Origin: Burkholderia sp. Nafp2/4-1b
GTDB taxonomy: Bacteria; Pseudomonadota; Gammaproteobacteria; Burkholderiales; Burkholderiaceae
Reading direction: 5' to 3'
Assembly (NCBI RefSeq): GCF_003635165.1
Contig: NZ_ML058603.1
Span: 92,721-156,720, forward strand
Length of the DNA: 64,000 nt
Part shown: piece by piece, positions 8,556 to 18,180 of the stretch
How the letters are laid out: every line of letters starts with the position of its first letter
Numbering within the stretch: position 1 is the first letter of the stretch
Made by a program: the position numbers and the translations under genes
Notes under the pieces: generated by a model
The model's database searches: none
The model's input: only the letters and a program-made list of their open reading frames with translations
What the model was told of the DNA's origin: nothing

Positions 8556-9401
8556 CTAGCTGCCGCGTCCCAGTTTAAAACCGGGTTTATGGTATTCCAC
8601 GTGTCCGAGATCCATCATTTTCCATCGGCCTCCCCAGGTCAGGCCGACCTGCTCGGCAACCTGTCCGTACAACTGGTAGCCGCGCATCGCCCAGGGATCT
8701 TTCTCGGAAATGACCAGCTTGCCGTCGCGCAAAAACGCGTTGTCGGCCGCGAGCCCGAACTGGTGATAACTCTGGAAGGCCGCCGCATTGGTCACGTTGG
8801 TGCCCATCTGCGCGAGTCGGTTCTGCCGTTCCGGGCTCCGATAACCTTCCAGCAGCGCCATTTCATAACCATATTGTTCGTGCATGATCTTGTAGACCAG
8901 CAGCAAACGCGTACGGAAATCGGGATCCAGCAGGTTCCAGTCGCGGCTCGCATCTCTCAGCGCAGGCCGCACCTGTTCGACTTCCTTCGTGGCAAAGACT
9001 TCCGGCGGCAACGGCGGGGGCGGGACGAGCTGCTCGCCCTGCAGCAGCGCGGCGATCTTCTCGTCCGGCACGCGCGCCGTGTCGTCGTATTGAAACAATT
9101 GCCGACCGCGTAACGCAATGGCCACCAATGGCGGCGTCGCAAGAATACCTGCCGACACCATAATCATCAAGCGCCGCCGAACCAGTAAATTTTGCACGTC
9201 GCTTAATGCGCCGCGCGTCGCGGTTGCCGATTTAACAATTTGACTGCGCGTGCGGGCGGCGCGATCGTTCGCACGGCGCGTCAGGCGGCCGTGAAACTGG
9301 GCGACGGATTCGAAAACGGTCGCGCGGATACCCGGTAAAAGCAACAGTGCCGCAACCGCGACGGCGAGGGCGAAATAGGCGACGAGTGCGACGGCAATCA
9401 A
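8556..9401 (-). CDS. tagX: M15-family peptidoglycan peptidase of the T6SS locus (TagX-like)
   Basis: 281 residues with two hydrophobic segments (about 3-22 and 79-97), so the catalytic C-terminal half should sit in the periplasm. The M15/VanY zinc site is intact: SYHQFGLAAD gives ligands H213 and D220, and DLGH (264-267) gives the catalytic acid D264 and third ligand H267. Family knowledge: TagX in Acinetobacter is an M15 L,D-endopeptidase thought to open the cell wall for T6SS assembly. Position directly upstream of tssM supports the same job here. The symbol is by analogy. Confidence 0.82.
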   Translation of the reverse strand: MIAVALVAYFALAVAVAALLLLPGIRATVFESVAQFHGRLTRRANDRAARTRSQIVKSATATRGALSDVQNLLVRRRLMIMVSAGILATPPLVAIALRGRQLFQYDDTARVPDEKIAALLQGEQLVPPPPLPPEVFATKEVEQVRPALRDASRDWNLLDPDFRTRLLLVYKIMHEQYGYEMALLEGYRSPERQNRLAQMGTNVTNAAAFQSYHQFGLAADNAFLRDGKLVISEKDPWAMRGYQLYGQVAEQVGLTWGGRWKMMDLGHVEYHKPGFKLGRGS

Positions 9402-9522
9402 CGAAATCCCCGGAAATTGGAATTGATTGTGTTTTGCAATGCTTGCTCTTAGAATCAGGCTGCTTTGAGAGGCCGGGCTATATTATCGCGGTTAATTAAA
9501 CCAGGATTCAATGAGACGCTGA

Positions 9523-10509
9523 ATGAGTGCGCCGGAAAATTCAAATTCGAAAACCCCGCCCAGCCTGCTGTCCGATACCAAACCGGCAGGCGCGGGCGGA
9601 TCGCAGCAGTCGCGCATTCTCGCGAATCTGGAAGGACGTGTCACGCCGCCCGCCGAACCGCCGCGCCGTTCGCTGAAGGCGCCGATCGCGGCCGTCGTCG
9701 CGCTCGTGGTCGCCGTCGGCGGCTGGGGCGCATGGCGCTGGCAGCAGCAATCGGGTGAGCAGGCCGTCGTGGCCGCCGCGTCCGCGCAGGCACCGGCGAA
9801 GGCCCAGAGCGACAGCGGCGCCGCCGGGCAGGTCGTGCAGAACGCCGCGTCGGCGGCGCCCGCCGTGCAGACGGCGACGATCGTCGACGACGATTCCCCC
9901 CCGCGGTCCGTTGCGTCCGCATCGGGTGCATCAGGTGTGTCGGGTGCGGACGACAGCCGCTTGTCGCGCGCGCTCGCGAAGGGCGCCGACGATGCATCGG
10001 GCACGGCCACGGCAGGCGCAGCCACGGCAGGCGCCGTCGCGGCGACGGCCGCAGCCGCGGCGGCGACGAAAACCGCGAAGGCCGATGTCGCGAAGAGCGA
10101 CAAGGTCGCCGCACGCAGCAAGGCCGATGCAAAGGCCGAAGCGAAGGCGGAGGCGCGCAGGCATCGAAAGGAACAGCAGGCGGAACTCGCGCAGGCGAAG
10201 AAGCGTCGCGAAGCGACGACTCGTACCGCGAGCGCGAAGGCGTCCGGGAAGGACGATCCGGATGCGGATCTGCTGGCCGCGCTCGTCGCACGCACGAAGC
10301 CGGCCGACAAGAAGACCGCCGCCCAGCAGGGGCAGGTCGTACCGACCAAGACGGCCGCGACGACGGGCGGTTCGCTCGCATCGCGCGTGAAGGATTGCTC
10401 GGCACGCGGGTTCTTCGAGGATCAGCTGTGCCGCTGGCGCGTCTGCGACGGCCACTGGGGCAAGGATCCGGCCTGCCCGACCGCCGCGCAGCCGGAGAAC
10501 CGGCAGTAA
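9523..10509 (+). CDS. Single-pass membrane protein with Ala/Lys-rich stalk and four-cysteine tail
   Basis: 328 residues. The N-terminal 50 residues should be cytoplasmic; one membrane segment follows (about 53-72, APIAAVVALVVAVGGWGAW). Then comes a long low-complexity Ala/Lys/Arg/Asp stretch (about 80-285) that may be a helical stalk. The C-terminal 40 residues hold cysteines at 292, 303, 308 and 318 in a pattern CSARG..CRWRVC..WG..PAC, likely two periplasmic disulfides. It is transcribed away from the M15 peptidase gene across a 121-base gap, so the two may share control. I do not recognise the family. A type VI accessory role is inferred from position only. Confidence 0.75.
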   Translation: MSAPENSNSKTPPSLLSDTKPAGAGGSQQSRILANLEGRVTPPAEPPRRSLKAPIAAVVALVVAVGGWGAWRWQQQSGEQAVVAAASAQAPAKAQSDSGAAGQVVQNAASAAPAVQTATIVDDDSPPRSVASASGASGVSGADDSRLSRALAKGADDASGTATAGAATAGAVAATAAAAAATKTAKADVAKSDKVAARSKADAKAEAKAEARRHRKEQQAELAQAKKRREATTRTASAKASGKDDPDADLLAALVARTKPADKKTAAQQGQVVPTKTAATTGGSLASRVKDCSARGFFEDQLCRWRVCDGHWGKDPACPTAAQPENRQ

Positions 10510-10539
10510 CCGGCGTCACGCCAACCCGCTCGTCGCACC

Positions 10540-10570
10540 TGCGCCGCCCATTGGGCGGCGCATTGTTTTT
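10540..10570 (+). terminator. Rho-independent terminator after the four-cysteine protein
   Basis: A strong hairpin with arms GCGCCGCCC and GGGCGGCGC and an ATT loop is followed within three bases by TTTTT. It lies 31 bases past the stop at 10509 on the same strand. Confidence 0.85.
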
Positions 10571-10714
10571 GGGGCCGCCCGACGCGCGGGCGGCCGTCTG
10601 TGACCGTGTCACGAGAGCGTCACGAGCGTCGGGCATACGTTTCCTTTCATTTCCCGGCGCGGCGCCGCGACGCGCGATGCGCGACGCAGTGCGCGCCGCA
10701 CGACCTTCGACACG

Positions 10715-11743
10715 ATGGACCTGATCGTACAGACTTACGGTGCCGATACGTCCGGCATGGTGTGCGGATTTCGCTTCGTCCCGGGCGGATCGGGCGCGAT
10801 GCTCGACGCGGAGGCGGCCGCCGCGTGGCTGCGCACGTGCCGCAAGCACGATTCGACCGGCTCGGACGATTTCGTCTGGCTGCACTTCAACCTCGCGCAC
10901 GGCGCGAGCGAGCGCTGGATGCGCACGCACCTCGGATTGCCCGACAGCTTCTTCGAATTCCTGCACGAAGGGTCGCGCTCGACCCGCATCGAGCAGGAGG
11001 ACGGCGCGCTGCGCGCGATCGTCAACGACGTGATGTTCAATCTCGAGCTGACGCCGTCGGAAATCGCGACGCTGTTCGTCCACGTCGAGCGGCGCATCAT
11101 GGTCACCGCGCGGCTCAAGCCGCTGCGCTCGGTCGACACGCTGCGCGCGTGCGTGCGCGACGGCGAGCGGTTCCGCTCGCCGGCCGAGCTGCTCGTGCAT
11201 CTGCTGCACGACCAGGCCGACCTGCTGATCCAGATCATGCGGCGCACCAGCATCGACGTCGACCGCATCGAGGATCGCTTCCTGTCGCAACGGCTCACCT
11301 CGAACCGCATCGAGCTCGGTGCGATGCGCCGCACGCTGACGCGGCTGCAGCGCATGCTTGCGCCCGAGCCCGGTTCGATCTTCCGGCTGCTCGCGAAGCC
11401 GCCCGCGTGGCTGCACGCCGAGGATGTGCAGGAACTGCGCGAGTCGACCGAAGAGTTCTCGCTGGTGCTCGCCGATCTGTCGGGCCTCAACGAGCGGATC
11501 AAGCTGTTGCAGGAAGAGATCGGCTCGCGCCTCGACGAACAGAACAACCGCACGCTCTTCACGCTCACGCTCGTGACCGTGATCGCGCTGCCGATCAACA
11601 TCGTCGCGGGCTTCTTCGGGATGAACGTCGGCGGCGTGCCGTTCTCGGAGAACAAGCACGGCTTCTGGCTGATGGTGCTGCTGGTCGCGGGCTTCACGGC
11701 GCTCGCCGCGTGGTGGGCGTTTCGCCGGCGCGAGGATCGCTAG
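10715..11743 (+). CDS. CorA/ZntB-type divalent metal cation transporter
   Basis: 342 residues. The long N-terminal cytoplasmic domain includes YxLHFNLAHG-type and ARLKPLRSVD strands typical of ZntB. The C-terminus carries two membrane helices with the family signature GMN in FFGMNVGGVPF between them, and a basic end (RRREDR). CorA proteins import Mg2+, Co2+ or Ni2+, whereas ZntB members transport Zn2+; the loop after GMN and the N-terminal domain look more like ZntB, but the substrate is not certain from sequence. The gene stands alone on its strand. Confidence 0.85.
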   Translation: MDLIVQTYGADTSGMVCGFRFVPGGSGAMLDAEAAAAWLRTCRKHDSTGSDDFVWLHFNLAHGASERWMRTHLGLPDSFFEFLHEGSRSTRIEQEDGALRAIVNDVMFNLELTPSEIATLFVHVERRIMVTARLKPLRSVDTLRACVRDGERFRSPAELLVHLLHDQADLLIQIMRRTSIDVDRIEDRFLSQRLTSNRIELGAMRRTLTRLQRMLAPEPGSIFRLLAKPPAWLHAEDVQELRESTEEFSLVLADLSGLNERIKLLQEEIGSRLDEQNNRTLFTLTLVTVIALPINIVAGFFGMNVGGVPFSENKHGFWLMVLLVAGFTALAAWWAFRRREDR

Positions 11744-11753
11744 CGGCATGCGC

Positions 11754-11783
11754 AAAAAAACGGGCCCCGCATGCGAGGCCCGT
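11754..11783 (-). terminator. Rho-independent terminator for the M1 aminopeptidase gene
   Basis: Arms ACGGGCC and GGCCCGT enclose a self-complementary CGCATGCG. On the minus strand a run of seven T follows. It lies about 70 bases past the stop of the gene at 11851-14019, and could also help end the convergent transporter transcript. Confidence 0.8.
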
Positions 11784-11850
11784 CGAAGGACGTGATGATT
11801 CGAACACCGGCCGGCGCCGCGTACCGCGCGGGGCCGGCCGGGGCACAACG

Positions 11851-14019
11851 TTACTGAACCAGCGTCTTGCGCGGCTTGAACATGCCCTGGTAGCGCAGCG
11901 ACGGACGCTCCTTCGCCGTCGGCGCGATGCCGCCGAAGCTCGGCGTCTGACGCAGCTTCATCGCGGCCGGCGAAGCGACCGAGCCGATCGACGTCGAGCG
12001 CGAAGCCGGCGCGAGGTTGTTCGCGACGAGCAGCGCGGCCTCGCTCTTCAGGTTCGCGAGCAGCACCGGATCGACCGAGCTGTTGACCTGCGTGAGCAGG
12101 CCGCTCCACGCGGCGTCGCTGTAGTTCACGACGTAGTAGTCGAGACCGCTCGGATCCGCGACCACGCCCGTGCAACCGTCGATCCGCGTTTGCGTCTGCG
12201 TATCCTTCAGCGCGAGCGTCGTGTGTTTCGCGAGACCCTGGCCGTACGCGAGCGTGATCGGCACCGTCCACTGCAGGCCCGGATACGCGTTCTTGTTCGG
12301 GAACGGCTGCTGTTTCAGCGTGACGATCGTCTGGTTCTTCGTCATGTCGCACTGCGTGTCGAGCGAGATCAGCGGCACGCCCGTCTGACGCACGTAGCTG
12401 TCGCCGATCGGGCCGACCGGCTCACCGCTCGCCTTCGACAGCGCATCCCACAGGCGCTTCGGCGTGCCGTTGCCGAACGAGTAGTCGACGAGGTACTGCT
12501 GCAGGCCCTTGCGTAGCGTCTGCTCGCCGAGATAGTTCTCGAGCGTCTTCAGCACGTGGCCGCCCTTGTCGTACGTGAATGCGCTCGCGCTCAGCACGAA
12601 GTCGTTCGACGCCCAGTCGTTGAAGTTCGGCGCGACCGGGAACGCGTTCGGGCCGATGTCGCGATTGATCACGCGATACTTGTTCTTCACCTGGTCGAGC
12701 CAGCTGAACTCGTCGGGGAAGAACTGGATCGTCGTCTTCGTCTCGAAGAACGTCGCGAACGATTCGTTGAGCCACACGTTGTCCCACCAGTCGGCCGTGA
12801 CGAGGTCGCCGAACCACTGGTGCGCGACTTCGTGCGTCAGCACCTCGTTACCGTAGCGCGACATCGGCTGGCCCGGCTGCGGCAGGATGTCGTCGGCGAA
12901 CTCGAGGATCGACCCCCAGTTCTCCATCCCGCCGAAGTTCAGGTCCTTCTGCTCCTTGAACGCGTCGTTCGCGGCGACCGTGTCGAACTTCGTCAGCGGC
13001 AGCGGGATGCCCGTGTAGCGGTAGTAGAAGTCGAGCGCCTGCTTGGTGCGGTCCATTGCCGGCTTCGCCCAGTCGCTCATGCCCGGCGGCGTGAACACGC
13101 GCAGATGCAGGCCGCCCTTGCCGCCCGGCAGCGGGCTCGTGAAATTGTCCTCGTAGGTATCGAACATGCCGCCGCCGAAGAACAGCAGGTACGACGGCAT
13201 CGGCGGGGTCTTCTCGAACTGCACGAGCTTGTAGCCGCCGCCGACGTTGGTGGACGGTTTCTCGGCCGCGTTCGACACGACGCGCCAGTTCTGCGGCACT
13301 TCGGCCGTCACTTCATAGGTCGGGCGGAAGGCCGGCTCGTCCCAGCCCGGGAACCACTGGCGCGACAGGTTGGTTTCGCCCTGCGTGAGGATCGCGCCGC
13401 TCGTCGTGCCGTCGGTGCCCTTCAGGTCGACGCGGAACACGCCTTCCGCGGCCGAGCAGCCCGGATACGGATCGTCGCCGCAGCTGCCGCCCGTCTTCGT
13501 CGCCGGATCGTCGTACGATTTGAAGTTGATGATGCCCGACCACTCCATGTGCAGCGAATAGTTGCCCGGCGCAATCGTGCCGGCCACGGGGCGCAGCTGG
13601 TAGAAGTCACCCTTGTCCTGCGGCGTCGCGATCAGCTGGATGTTGCCCGGCTGCAGCGTGATGCGGCCGTTCGTGAACTTGATCCGGTGGCCGGCGATCA
13701 CGATGTTGTTGACCGGCTTGAGCACCTTGATCTCGACGTCGGCGCGTCCGTCGAACGCGTTCAGCGCGTCGTTCGGGCGGAACCACAGCCGGTAGTTCAC
13801 GGGTACCACGGTGTCCGGCAGCTCGACAGGCGACACGCTCTTGTCGACATTGGATGCGTTCGGCGGCGCGTTGACGGCGGGCGACGAACTCGAGTGCGGC
13901 GCGCCGGCGGAGCTGAGTGCGGACGCCGAGCCTACGCCGCCGTCGTCGCCGCCGCACCCGGCGAGTGCGAGCGCGGCGACCAGCGGCAGATAACGCATCT
14001 TGTGAATGTTGATCGACAT
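11851..14019 (-). CDS. M1-family aminopeptidase, predicted lipoprotein
   Basis: 722 residues. The N-terminus MSINIHKMRYLPLVAALALAG ends in a lipobox with Cys22 (LAGC), so the enzyme should be a membrane-anchored lipoprotein. The M1 active site is complete: the substrate-binding exopeptidase motif reads GGMEN, and HEVAH near residue 396 is followed 18 residues on by the third zinc ligand in NESFATFFE. It removes N-terminal residues from peptides, here probably in the periplasm or at the outer membrane, unlike cytosolic PepN. The extra Ser/Ala-rich linker after the lipobox fits a tether. Confidence 0.92.
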   Translation of the reverse strand: MSINIHKMRYLPLVAALALAGCGGDDGGVGSASALSSAGAPHSSSSPAVNAPPNASNVDKSVSPVELPDTVVPVNYRLWFRPNDALNAFDGRADVEIKVLKPVNNIVIAGHRIKFTNGRITLQPGNIQLIATPQDKGDFYQLRPVAGTIAPGNYSLHMEWSGIINFKSYDDPATKTGGSCGDDPYPGCSAAEGVFRVDLKGTDGTTSGAILTQGETNLSRQWFPGWDEPAFRPTYEVTAEVPQNWRVVSNAAEKPSTNVGGGYKLVQFEKTPPMPSYLLFFGGGMFDTYEDNFTSPLPGGKGGLHLRVFTPPGMSDWAKPAMDRTKQALDFYYRYTGIPLPLTKFDTVAANDAFKEQKDLNFGGMENWGSILEFADDILPQPGQPMSRYGNEVLTHEVAHQWFGDLVTADWWDNVWLNESFATFFETKTTIQFFPDEFSWLDQVKNKYRVINRDIGPNAFPVAPNFNDWASNDFVLSASAFTYDKGGHVLKTLENYLGEQTLRKGLQQYLVDYSFGNGTPKRLWDALSKASGEPVGPIGDSYVRQTGVPLISLDTQCDMTKNQTIVTLKQQPFPNKNAYPGLQWTVPITLAYGQGLAKHTTLALKDTQTQTRIDGCTGVVADPSGLDYYVVNYSDAAWSGLLTQVNSSVDPVLLANLKSEAALLVANNLAPASRSTSIGSVASPAAMKLRQTPSFGGIAPTAKERPSLRYQGMFKPRKTLVQ

Positions 14020-14651
14020 GACTGAAACCTCGATTGTTGAAAGAATCGTTCAGTGCTGCGAAAACGCCGGCAAAAGCAATCCCTCGCCGTTAATCAACAG
14101 CGACGAGAAATGGCAATGACGGATTATTCGAAAAGACGGCGGCCGACTACGTGAAGGTAATCATGGTTTACTGCCCCCTCTGTGTTTCCGGATGTCGGTT
14201 GATGTGCCGGTTCAAAATGGCCGGGCGCGCGTTGTACTGAATGGATTTCGCGCGCACGACACGGGGCCGCCCGCCCGGCGCGGGCGTGCACTCCCTTTGA
14301 ACCGACGACCCACGGGGCCGGCCGTACCAGGCCGCAGGACGGAAGGACGGCGTGTCGCCGTTCCGTAAAATCGCCGTCATGCGGCTTGAAGGTTTGTCGG
14401 CCTGCTCGAAGGATGCGTAAATATACTTGATGGTTTTGGGTAAAGGAAACGAAAAAATTAGAAAGTGCTTCAATTGATTTGTTAGTGGGTCATTGAATTC
14501 CGGGAGGCATTAATTCACTCTCCGGTTAGTCCGCAATTTCCGTAGTTTTAATCTATTAACGATCTCGGCGATGTGCGGGAACTACGAATCAGGGCGTCTC
14601 GGTACAATGCATCGACGATCTGTCGATTCATTGCCGCAAGGAGGCCAGCCC
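14020..14651. other. 632-base intergenic region, AT-rich in its second half
   Basis: It separates the divergent starts of the M1 aminopeptidase and LEA-type lipoprotein genes. The stretch 14380-14570 is much richer in A and T than the surroundings. A 101-codon minus-strand frame (14168-14473) begins in that AT-rich part and has no recognisable features, so I do not call it. The region should hold both promoters, but no pair of elements is clear enough to place. Confidence 0.5.
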
Positions 14652-15143
14652 ATGCCACGAGCCCTGTTCCGTTTCGCGCCGCTGCGCACGCTGCTGCTGT
14701 TCGCCGCCGTGCTCGTGCTTGGCGGTTGCGCGGGCCTGATGCGCGAGCCCGTGAGCGTGTCCGTCGCCGGGCTCGACCCGCTCGTCGGAGAGGGCCTCGA
14801 GATGCGCTTCAACCTGAAGCTGCGCGTGCAGAACCCGACCGACACGCCGATCGAATACGACGGCGTGTCGGTCGCGCTCGACCTGAACGGCACGCAGTTC
14901 GCCAGCGGCGTCAGCGACCGCACGGGCGTCGTGCCGCGCTTCGGCGAGGCCGTGATCGAGGTGCCCGTTTCGGTATCGGCTTTCGCCGCCGCGCGGCAGG
15001 CGTGGAACCTGCCCGGCGCGGCGGCGAATGGCGAGCTGCCGTACGCGTTGCGCGGCCGGCTCGCAGGCGGCGTGCTTGGCACCGTGCATTTCAGCGATGC
15101 CGGCATGTTGCGCATGCCCGCAGCGCCAGGGTGGGGCGGGTAG
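14652..15143 (+). CDS. LEA type 2 family lipoprotein
   Basis: 163 residues from the ATG preceded by AAGGAGG. The signal sequence ends in a lipobox (VLGGC, Cys near residue 25). The mature part shows the LEA14 / water-stress domain pattern, a beta-sandwich: VSVAGLDPL, LKLRVQNPTDTPI and YDGVSVALDLNGTQFASG. Such proteins are periplasmic lipoproteins of unclear biochemical role, sometimes linked to desiccation or hypersensitive response in plants. The family assignment is good; the function is not known. Confidence 0.85.
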   Translation: MPRALFRFAPLRTLLLFAAVLVLGGCAGLMREPVSVSVAGLDPLVGEGLEMRFNLKLRVQNPTDTPIEYDGVSVALDLNGTQFASGVSDRTGVVPRFGEAVIEVPVSVSAFAAARQAWNLPGAAANGELPYALRGRLAGGVLGTVHFSDAGMLRMPAAPGWGG

Positions 15144-15294
15144 TGCGCGAAGTCGCCAACATCGCCCACCGCGGCGTACGGTTGTCGGCAGGCGGCGCGG
15201 CGCCCGTTTTGCCGGGGCGAGCAAAGCGCGGTATGGTGTCGTCCGCGCGGTGAGTTTCCACCGCCTGTCTGAAGCCAACCGTAGCCGAGCTCGC

Positions 15295-16428
15295 GTGACC
15301 GATTTCCCCGTTTTCCACTGGACCGACGCCGACGGCGCCGAACATGCCGTGCGCTGGCGCTCCGAAGCCGGCGCGCAGCCGCCCAGGCGCGCCGTGCCCG
15401 CCGACGACCGCCTCACCGCCGACGCCGCGTATCGCCTCGCGTGCGAGGGCACCGCACTCGTCTGGCAGGGCGACTTCCAGAATGCGCGCCAGCTCGTGCA
15501 GGCGATGGCGCGCCGCGTCGAACGCAAGCCGAAGAAGGCGAAGGCCGCGATGGGCGTCGACGCATTCAACCTGCATCGTCTCGCGCAATCGCAGCGCGCA
15601 CGCACACTCGGGATGCTGTTGATCCCGCTCGACGCCGACTACACGATCCCGCTGCGCCGCGCGCCCGACGTGCGCGCCGCGTGCGAGGAAGCGTACGGGC
15701 CGGGCGGCGGGCCGTCGGTCGTGTCGCTGCGCGAGCTGCTCGGCCTCGTCGGCGCGCACGAATGGCGCAAGAAGGGCGTGCCGATTCCGGCGCTCGGCGG
15801 CGCGCCGATCCATCCGCATTACGGCGTGTTCTCGCCGGTGCGCGGCGAATACGTCGAACTCGTCGCGCGCGCGCCGCTGCCGGCGACGTCGCTCGCGTTC
15901 GACATCGGCACGGGCACCGGCGTGCTCGCGGCCGTGCTCGCGTCGCGCGGCGTCGAGCGCATCGTCGCGACGGACCAGGATGCACGCGCGCTCGCGTGCG
16001 CCCGCGAGAACATCGCGCGGCTCGGTCATGCCGATCGTGTCGAAGTCGTCGAAGCCGACCTGTTCCCGGCCGGCCGCGCGCCGCTCGTCGTCTGCAACCC
16101 GCCGTGGGTGCCGGCGCGTCCGAGCGCGCCGATCGAATACGCGATCTACGATCCCGACAGCCGGATGCTGCGCGGCTTCCTCGCGGGGCTCGCCGACCAT
16201 CTCGAGCCGGGCGGCGAAGGCTGGCTGATCCTGTCCGATTTCGCCGAGCATCTCGGCCTGCGCCCGCGCGACACGCTGCTGCAATGGATCGACGAAGCCG
16301 GTCTCGTCGTGCTCGGCCGCGACGATATCCGCCCCGCGCACCCGAAGTCGGCCGACGCGGACGATCCGCTGCACGCGGCACGCCGTGCCGAGCTCACGTC
16401 GCTCTGGCGGCTCGGCGCGCGGGCCTGA
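15295..16428 (+). CDS. Class I SAM-dependent methyltransferase (HemK/RsmC-like)
   Basis: 377 residues if started at the GTG of VTDFPVFHWTD; the frame is open further upstream but that part has no protein-like composition. The C-terminal half has the methyltransferase motifs: FDIGTGTGVLA (SAM binding), ATDQDARAL, VEVVEADLF and the catalytic NPPW, which is typical of enzymes that methylate nitrogen atoms in nucleic acid bases or glutamine. The N-terminal half (about 170 residues) is a separate domain that I cannot name. The substrate is unknown. Confidence 0.85.
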   Translation: MTDFPVFHWTDADGAEHAVRWRSEAGAQPPRRAVPADDRLTADAAYRLACEGTALVWQGDFQNARQLVQAMARRVERKPKKAKAAMGVDAFNLHRLAQSQRARTLGMLLIPLDADYTIPLRRAPDVRAACEEAYGPGGGPSVVSLRELLGLVGAHEWRKKGVPIPALGGAPIHPHYGVFSPVRGEYVELVARAPLPATSLAFDIGTGTGVLAAVLASRGVERIVATDQDARALACARENIARLGHADRVEVVEADLFPAGRAPLVVCNPPWVPARPSAPIEYAIYDPDSRMLRGFLAGLADHLEPGGEGWLILSDFAEHLGLRPRDTLLQWIDEAGLVVLGRDDIRPAHPKSADADDPLHAARRAELTSLWRLGARA

Positions 16429-16517
16429 TCGCGCATTTTCGGTAAACTGTCGCCATTCCTCACGAATTCCCGCCGCCGGGCCGTGGTCGACCGACCGTGG
16501 CCCGGCCGCGCTTCACG

Positions 16518-17399
16518 ATGTCCAACAAGACCTACGAAATCCGTCCGGAGCAGTCCGTCGAGCTGCTGAAGGAACTGCATATCCTGACCCGCGACGGCAA
16601 GCTGAACCAGGACAGCCGCCGCAAGCTGAAGCAGGTCTATCACCTGTTCCAGTTCATCGAGCCGCTGCTCGCGAGCGTGCAGGCCGACAAGGGCAGCGTC
16701 ACGCTCGTCGATCACGGCGCGGGCAAGTCGTATCTCGGCTTCATCCTGTACGACCTGTTCTTCAAGCAGCAGCCGGGGCACGGCACGCCGGCGTTCGCGT
16801 CGCACGTGTACGGGATCGAGACGCGCGAGGAGCTCGTCACGCGTTCCACGGAGCTCGCCGCGCGGCTCGGGTTCGGCGGGATGTCGTTCCTGAACCTGTC
16901 GGTCGCCGATTCGATCACGTCGCCGAAGCTGCCCGAAACCGTCGATGTCGTGACCGCGCTGCATGCATGTGACACGGCGACCGACGACGCGATCCGTTTC
17001 GCGCTCGCCAAGCGCGCGCAGCACATCGTGCTGGTGCCGTGCTGCCAGGCGGAAGTCGCGGGCGTGCTGCGCAAGAACAAGGGCAAGTCGCTCGCGAACG
17101 CGCTGACCGAAGTGTGGCGGCACCCGCTGCATACGCGCGAATTCGGCAGCCAGATCACCAACGTGCTGCGCTGCCTGCAGCTCGAGGCGCACGGCTACCA
17201 GGTCAGCGTGACCGAGCTGGTCGGCTGGGAGCATTCGATGAAGAACGAGCTGATCATCGCGCAGTACAAGAACCTGCCGCGCCGCAAGCCCAGCGAGCGG
17301 CTGAACGAGATCCTCGGGATGTTCGGGCTTGCCGAACTGAACGAGCGATTCTTCGTACCTGAAGCGGCCGGCGCGGCAGCTGAATCGGGCGCGGACTGA
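16518..17399 (+). CDS. SAM-dependent methyltransferase, Methyltransf_32 type
   Basis: 293 residues from MSNKTYEIRPE; an ATG-like start seven codons upstream is less likely. The SAM motif reads VDHGAGKSYLGF, a variant with lysine in place of glycine or threonine that is usual in this family. ALHACDTATDDAI and VLVPCCQAE (a conserved PCC) are the other hallmarks. Proteins of this type occur in bacteria and eukaryotes, and their substrate is not established here. The gene follows another methyltransferase gene by 89 bases on the same strand. Confidence 0.85.
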   Translation: MSNKTYEIRPEQSVELLKELHILTRDGKLNQDSRRKLKQVYHLFQFIEPLLASVQADKGSVTLVDHGAGKSYLGFILYDLFFKQQPGHGTPAFASHVYGIETREELVTRSTELAARLGFGGMSFLNLSVADSITSPKLPETVDVVTALHACDTATDDAIRFALAKRAQHIVLVPCCQAEVAGVLRKNKGKSLANALTEVWRHPLHTREFGSQITNVLRCLQLEAHGYQVSVTELVGWEHSMKNELIIAQYKNLPRRKPSERLNEILGMFGLAELNERFFVPEAAGAAAESGAD

Positions 17400-17507
17400 A
17401 CCGATCGAGCGGATCGAACGAACCGAACGAACCGGCCGCGGCAAGCGCATCCGGCGGCCGAGCGCGCCGCGCGTCTGCCGCGCATTACCAGCCCGTCGCG
17501 CGACGCG

Positions 17508-18080
17508 TCAGACGTCGTCGCCCGGCCGGCGCATCCACTCGCGCCAGCCCTCGTGCCCGAGGCGGCGCAGCGTTTCCTGGTTTTTCTCGTAGATCGCGGA
17601 CGCGTCCGGAAACGCGTCGACCGCGCGCGCGATGCTGTCCTCGCGCAGCAGGTGCAGGATCGGATACGGCGCGCGGTTCGTGTAGTTCTCGATGTCGTCG
17701 GCTTCGCTGCCTTCGAACCGGTATTCGGGATGGAAGCTCGCGATCTGCAGCACGCCATCGAGCCGCAGCTGCTGCACGAGCCGGTCGGCGAAGAACAACG
17801 CATCGTTGTAGTCGACGAAATCCGCGAACACGTGGGGATAGATCACGAGTGTCGTGTCGACCTGCTGCGGATCCGCCGCTTCGAGCGCGCGCAGCTCGGT
17901 TTCGAGATCGGCGAGCGCATCTTCCAGCGTCGTCGCTGCGCTGATCGCGTAGCGCACCTGTTCCTTCACATAAACGCTCTTCGCGAACGGGCACAAATTG
18001 AGCCCGATCACCGCGCGCGCGAGCCAGTGCCGCGTGGCGGCGAGGATGTCGTCGTGCGAGTCGGGGCGGGTGTCGGTCAT
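17508..18080 (-). CDS. DUF1415 family protein
   Basis: 190 residues from MTDTRPDSHDDIL; 25 further codons upstream are Ala/Pro-rich and unlikely to be translated. The family markers are present: WLARAVIGLNLCPFAK near the start, TLVIYPHVF, FHPEYRFEG and NYTNRAPYPILHLLRE. DUF1415 proteins are widespread in proteobacteria and have no assigned biochemical function. The conserved cysteine in NLCPFAK and the histidines suggest a metal or redox site, as inference. Confidence 0.88.
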   Translation of the reverse strand: MTDTRPDSHDDILAATRHWLARAVIGLNLCPFAKSVYVKEQVRYAISAATTLEDALADLETELRALEAADPQQVDTTLVIYPHVFADFVDYNDALFFADRLVQQLRLDGVLQIASFHPEYRFEGSEADDIENYTNRAPYPILHLLREDSIARAVDAFPDASAIYEKNQETLRRLGHEGWREWMRRPGDDV

Positions 18081-18180
18081 GGCGAAGGCAGTCGGGCGAA
18101 GCGGCAGCGAGGGCCGCATTGTAGCGGTAGCGGCGGCGGAAGCAGGCACAGGCACGCCTGAATCCGGCGTGCGACGCCCG

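Noticed and set aside
14168..14473. 101-codon minus-strand frame in the AT-rich gap
   Set aside because: Low-complexity start in AT-rich sequence, no conserved features; likely chance.
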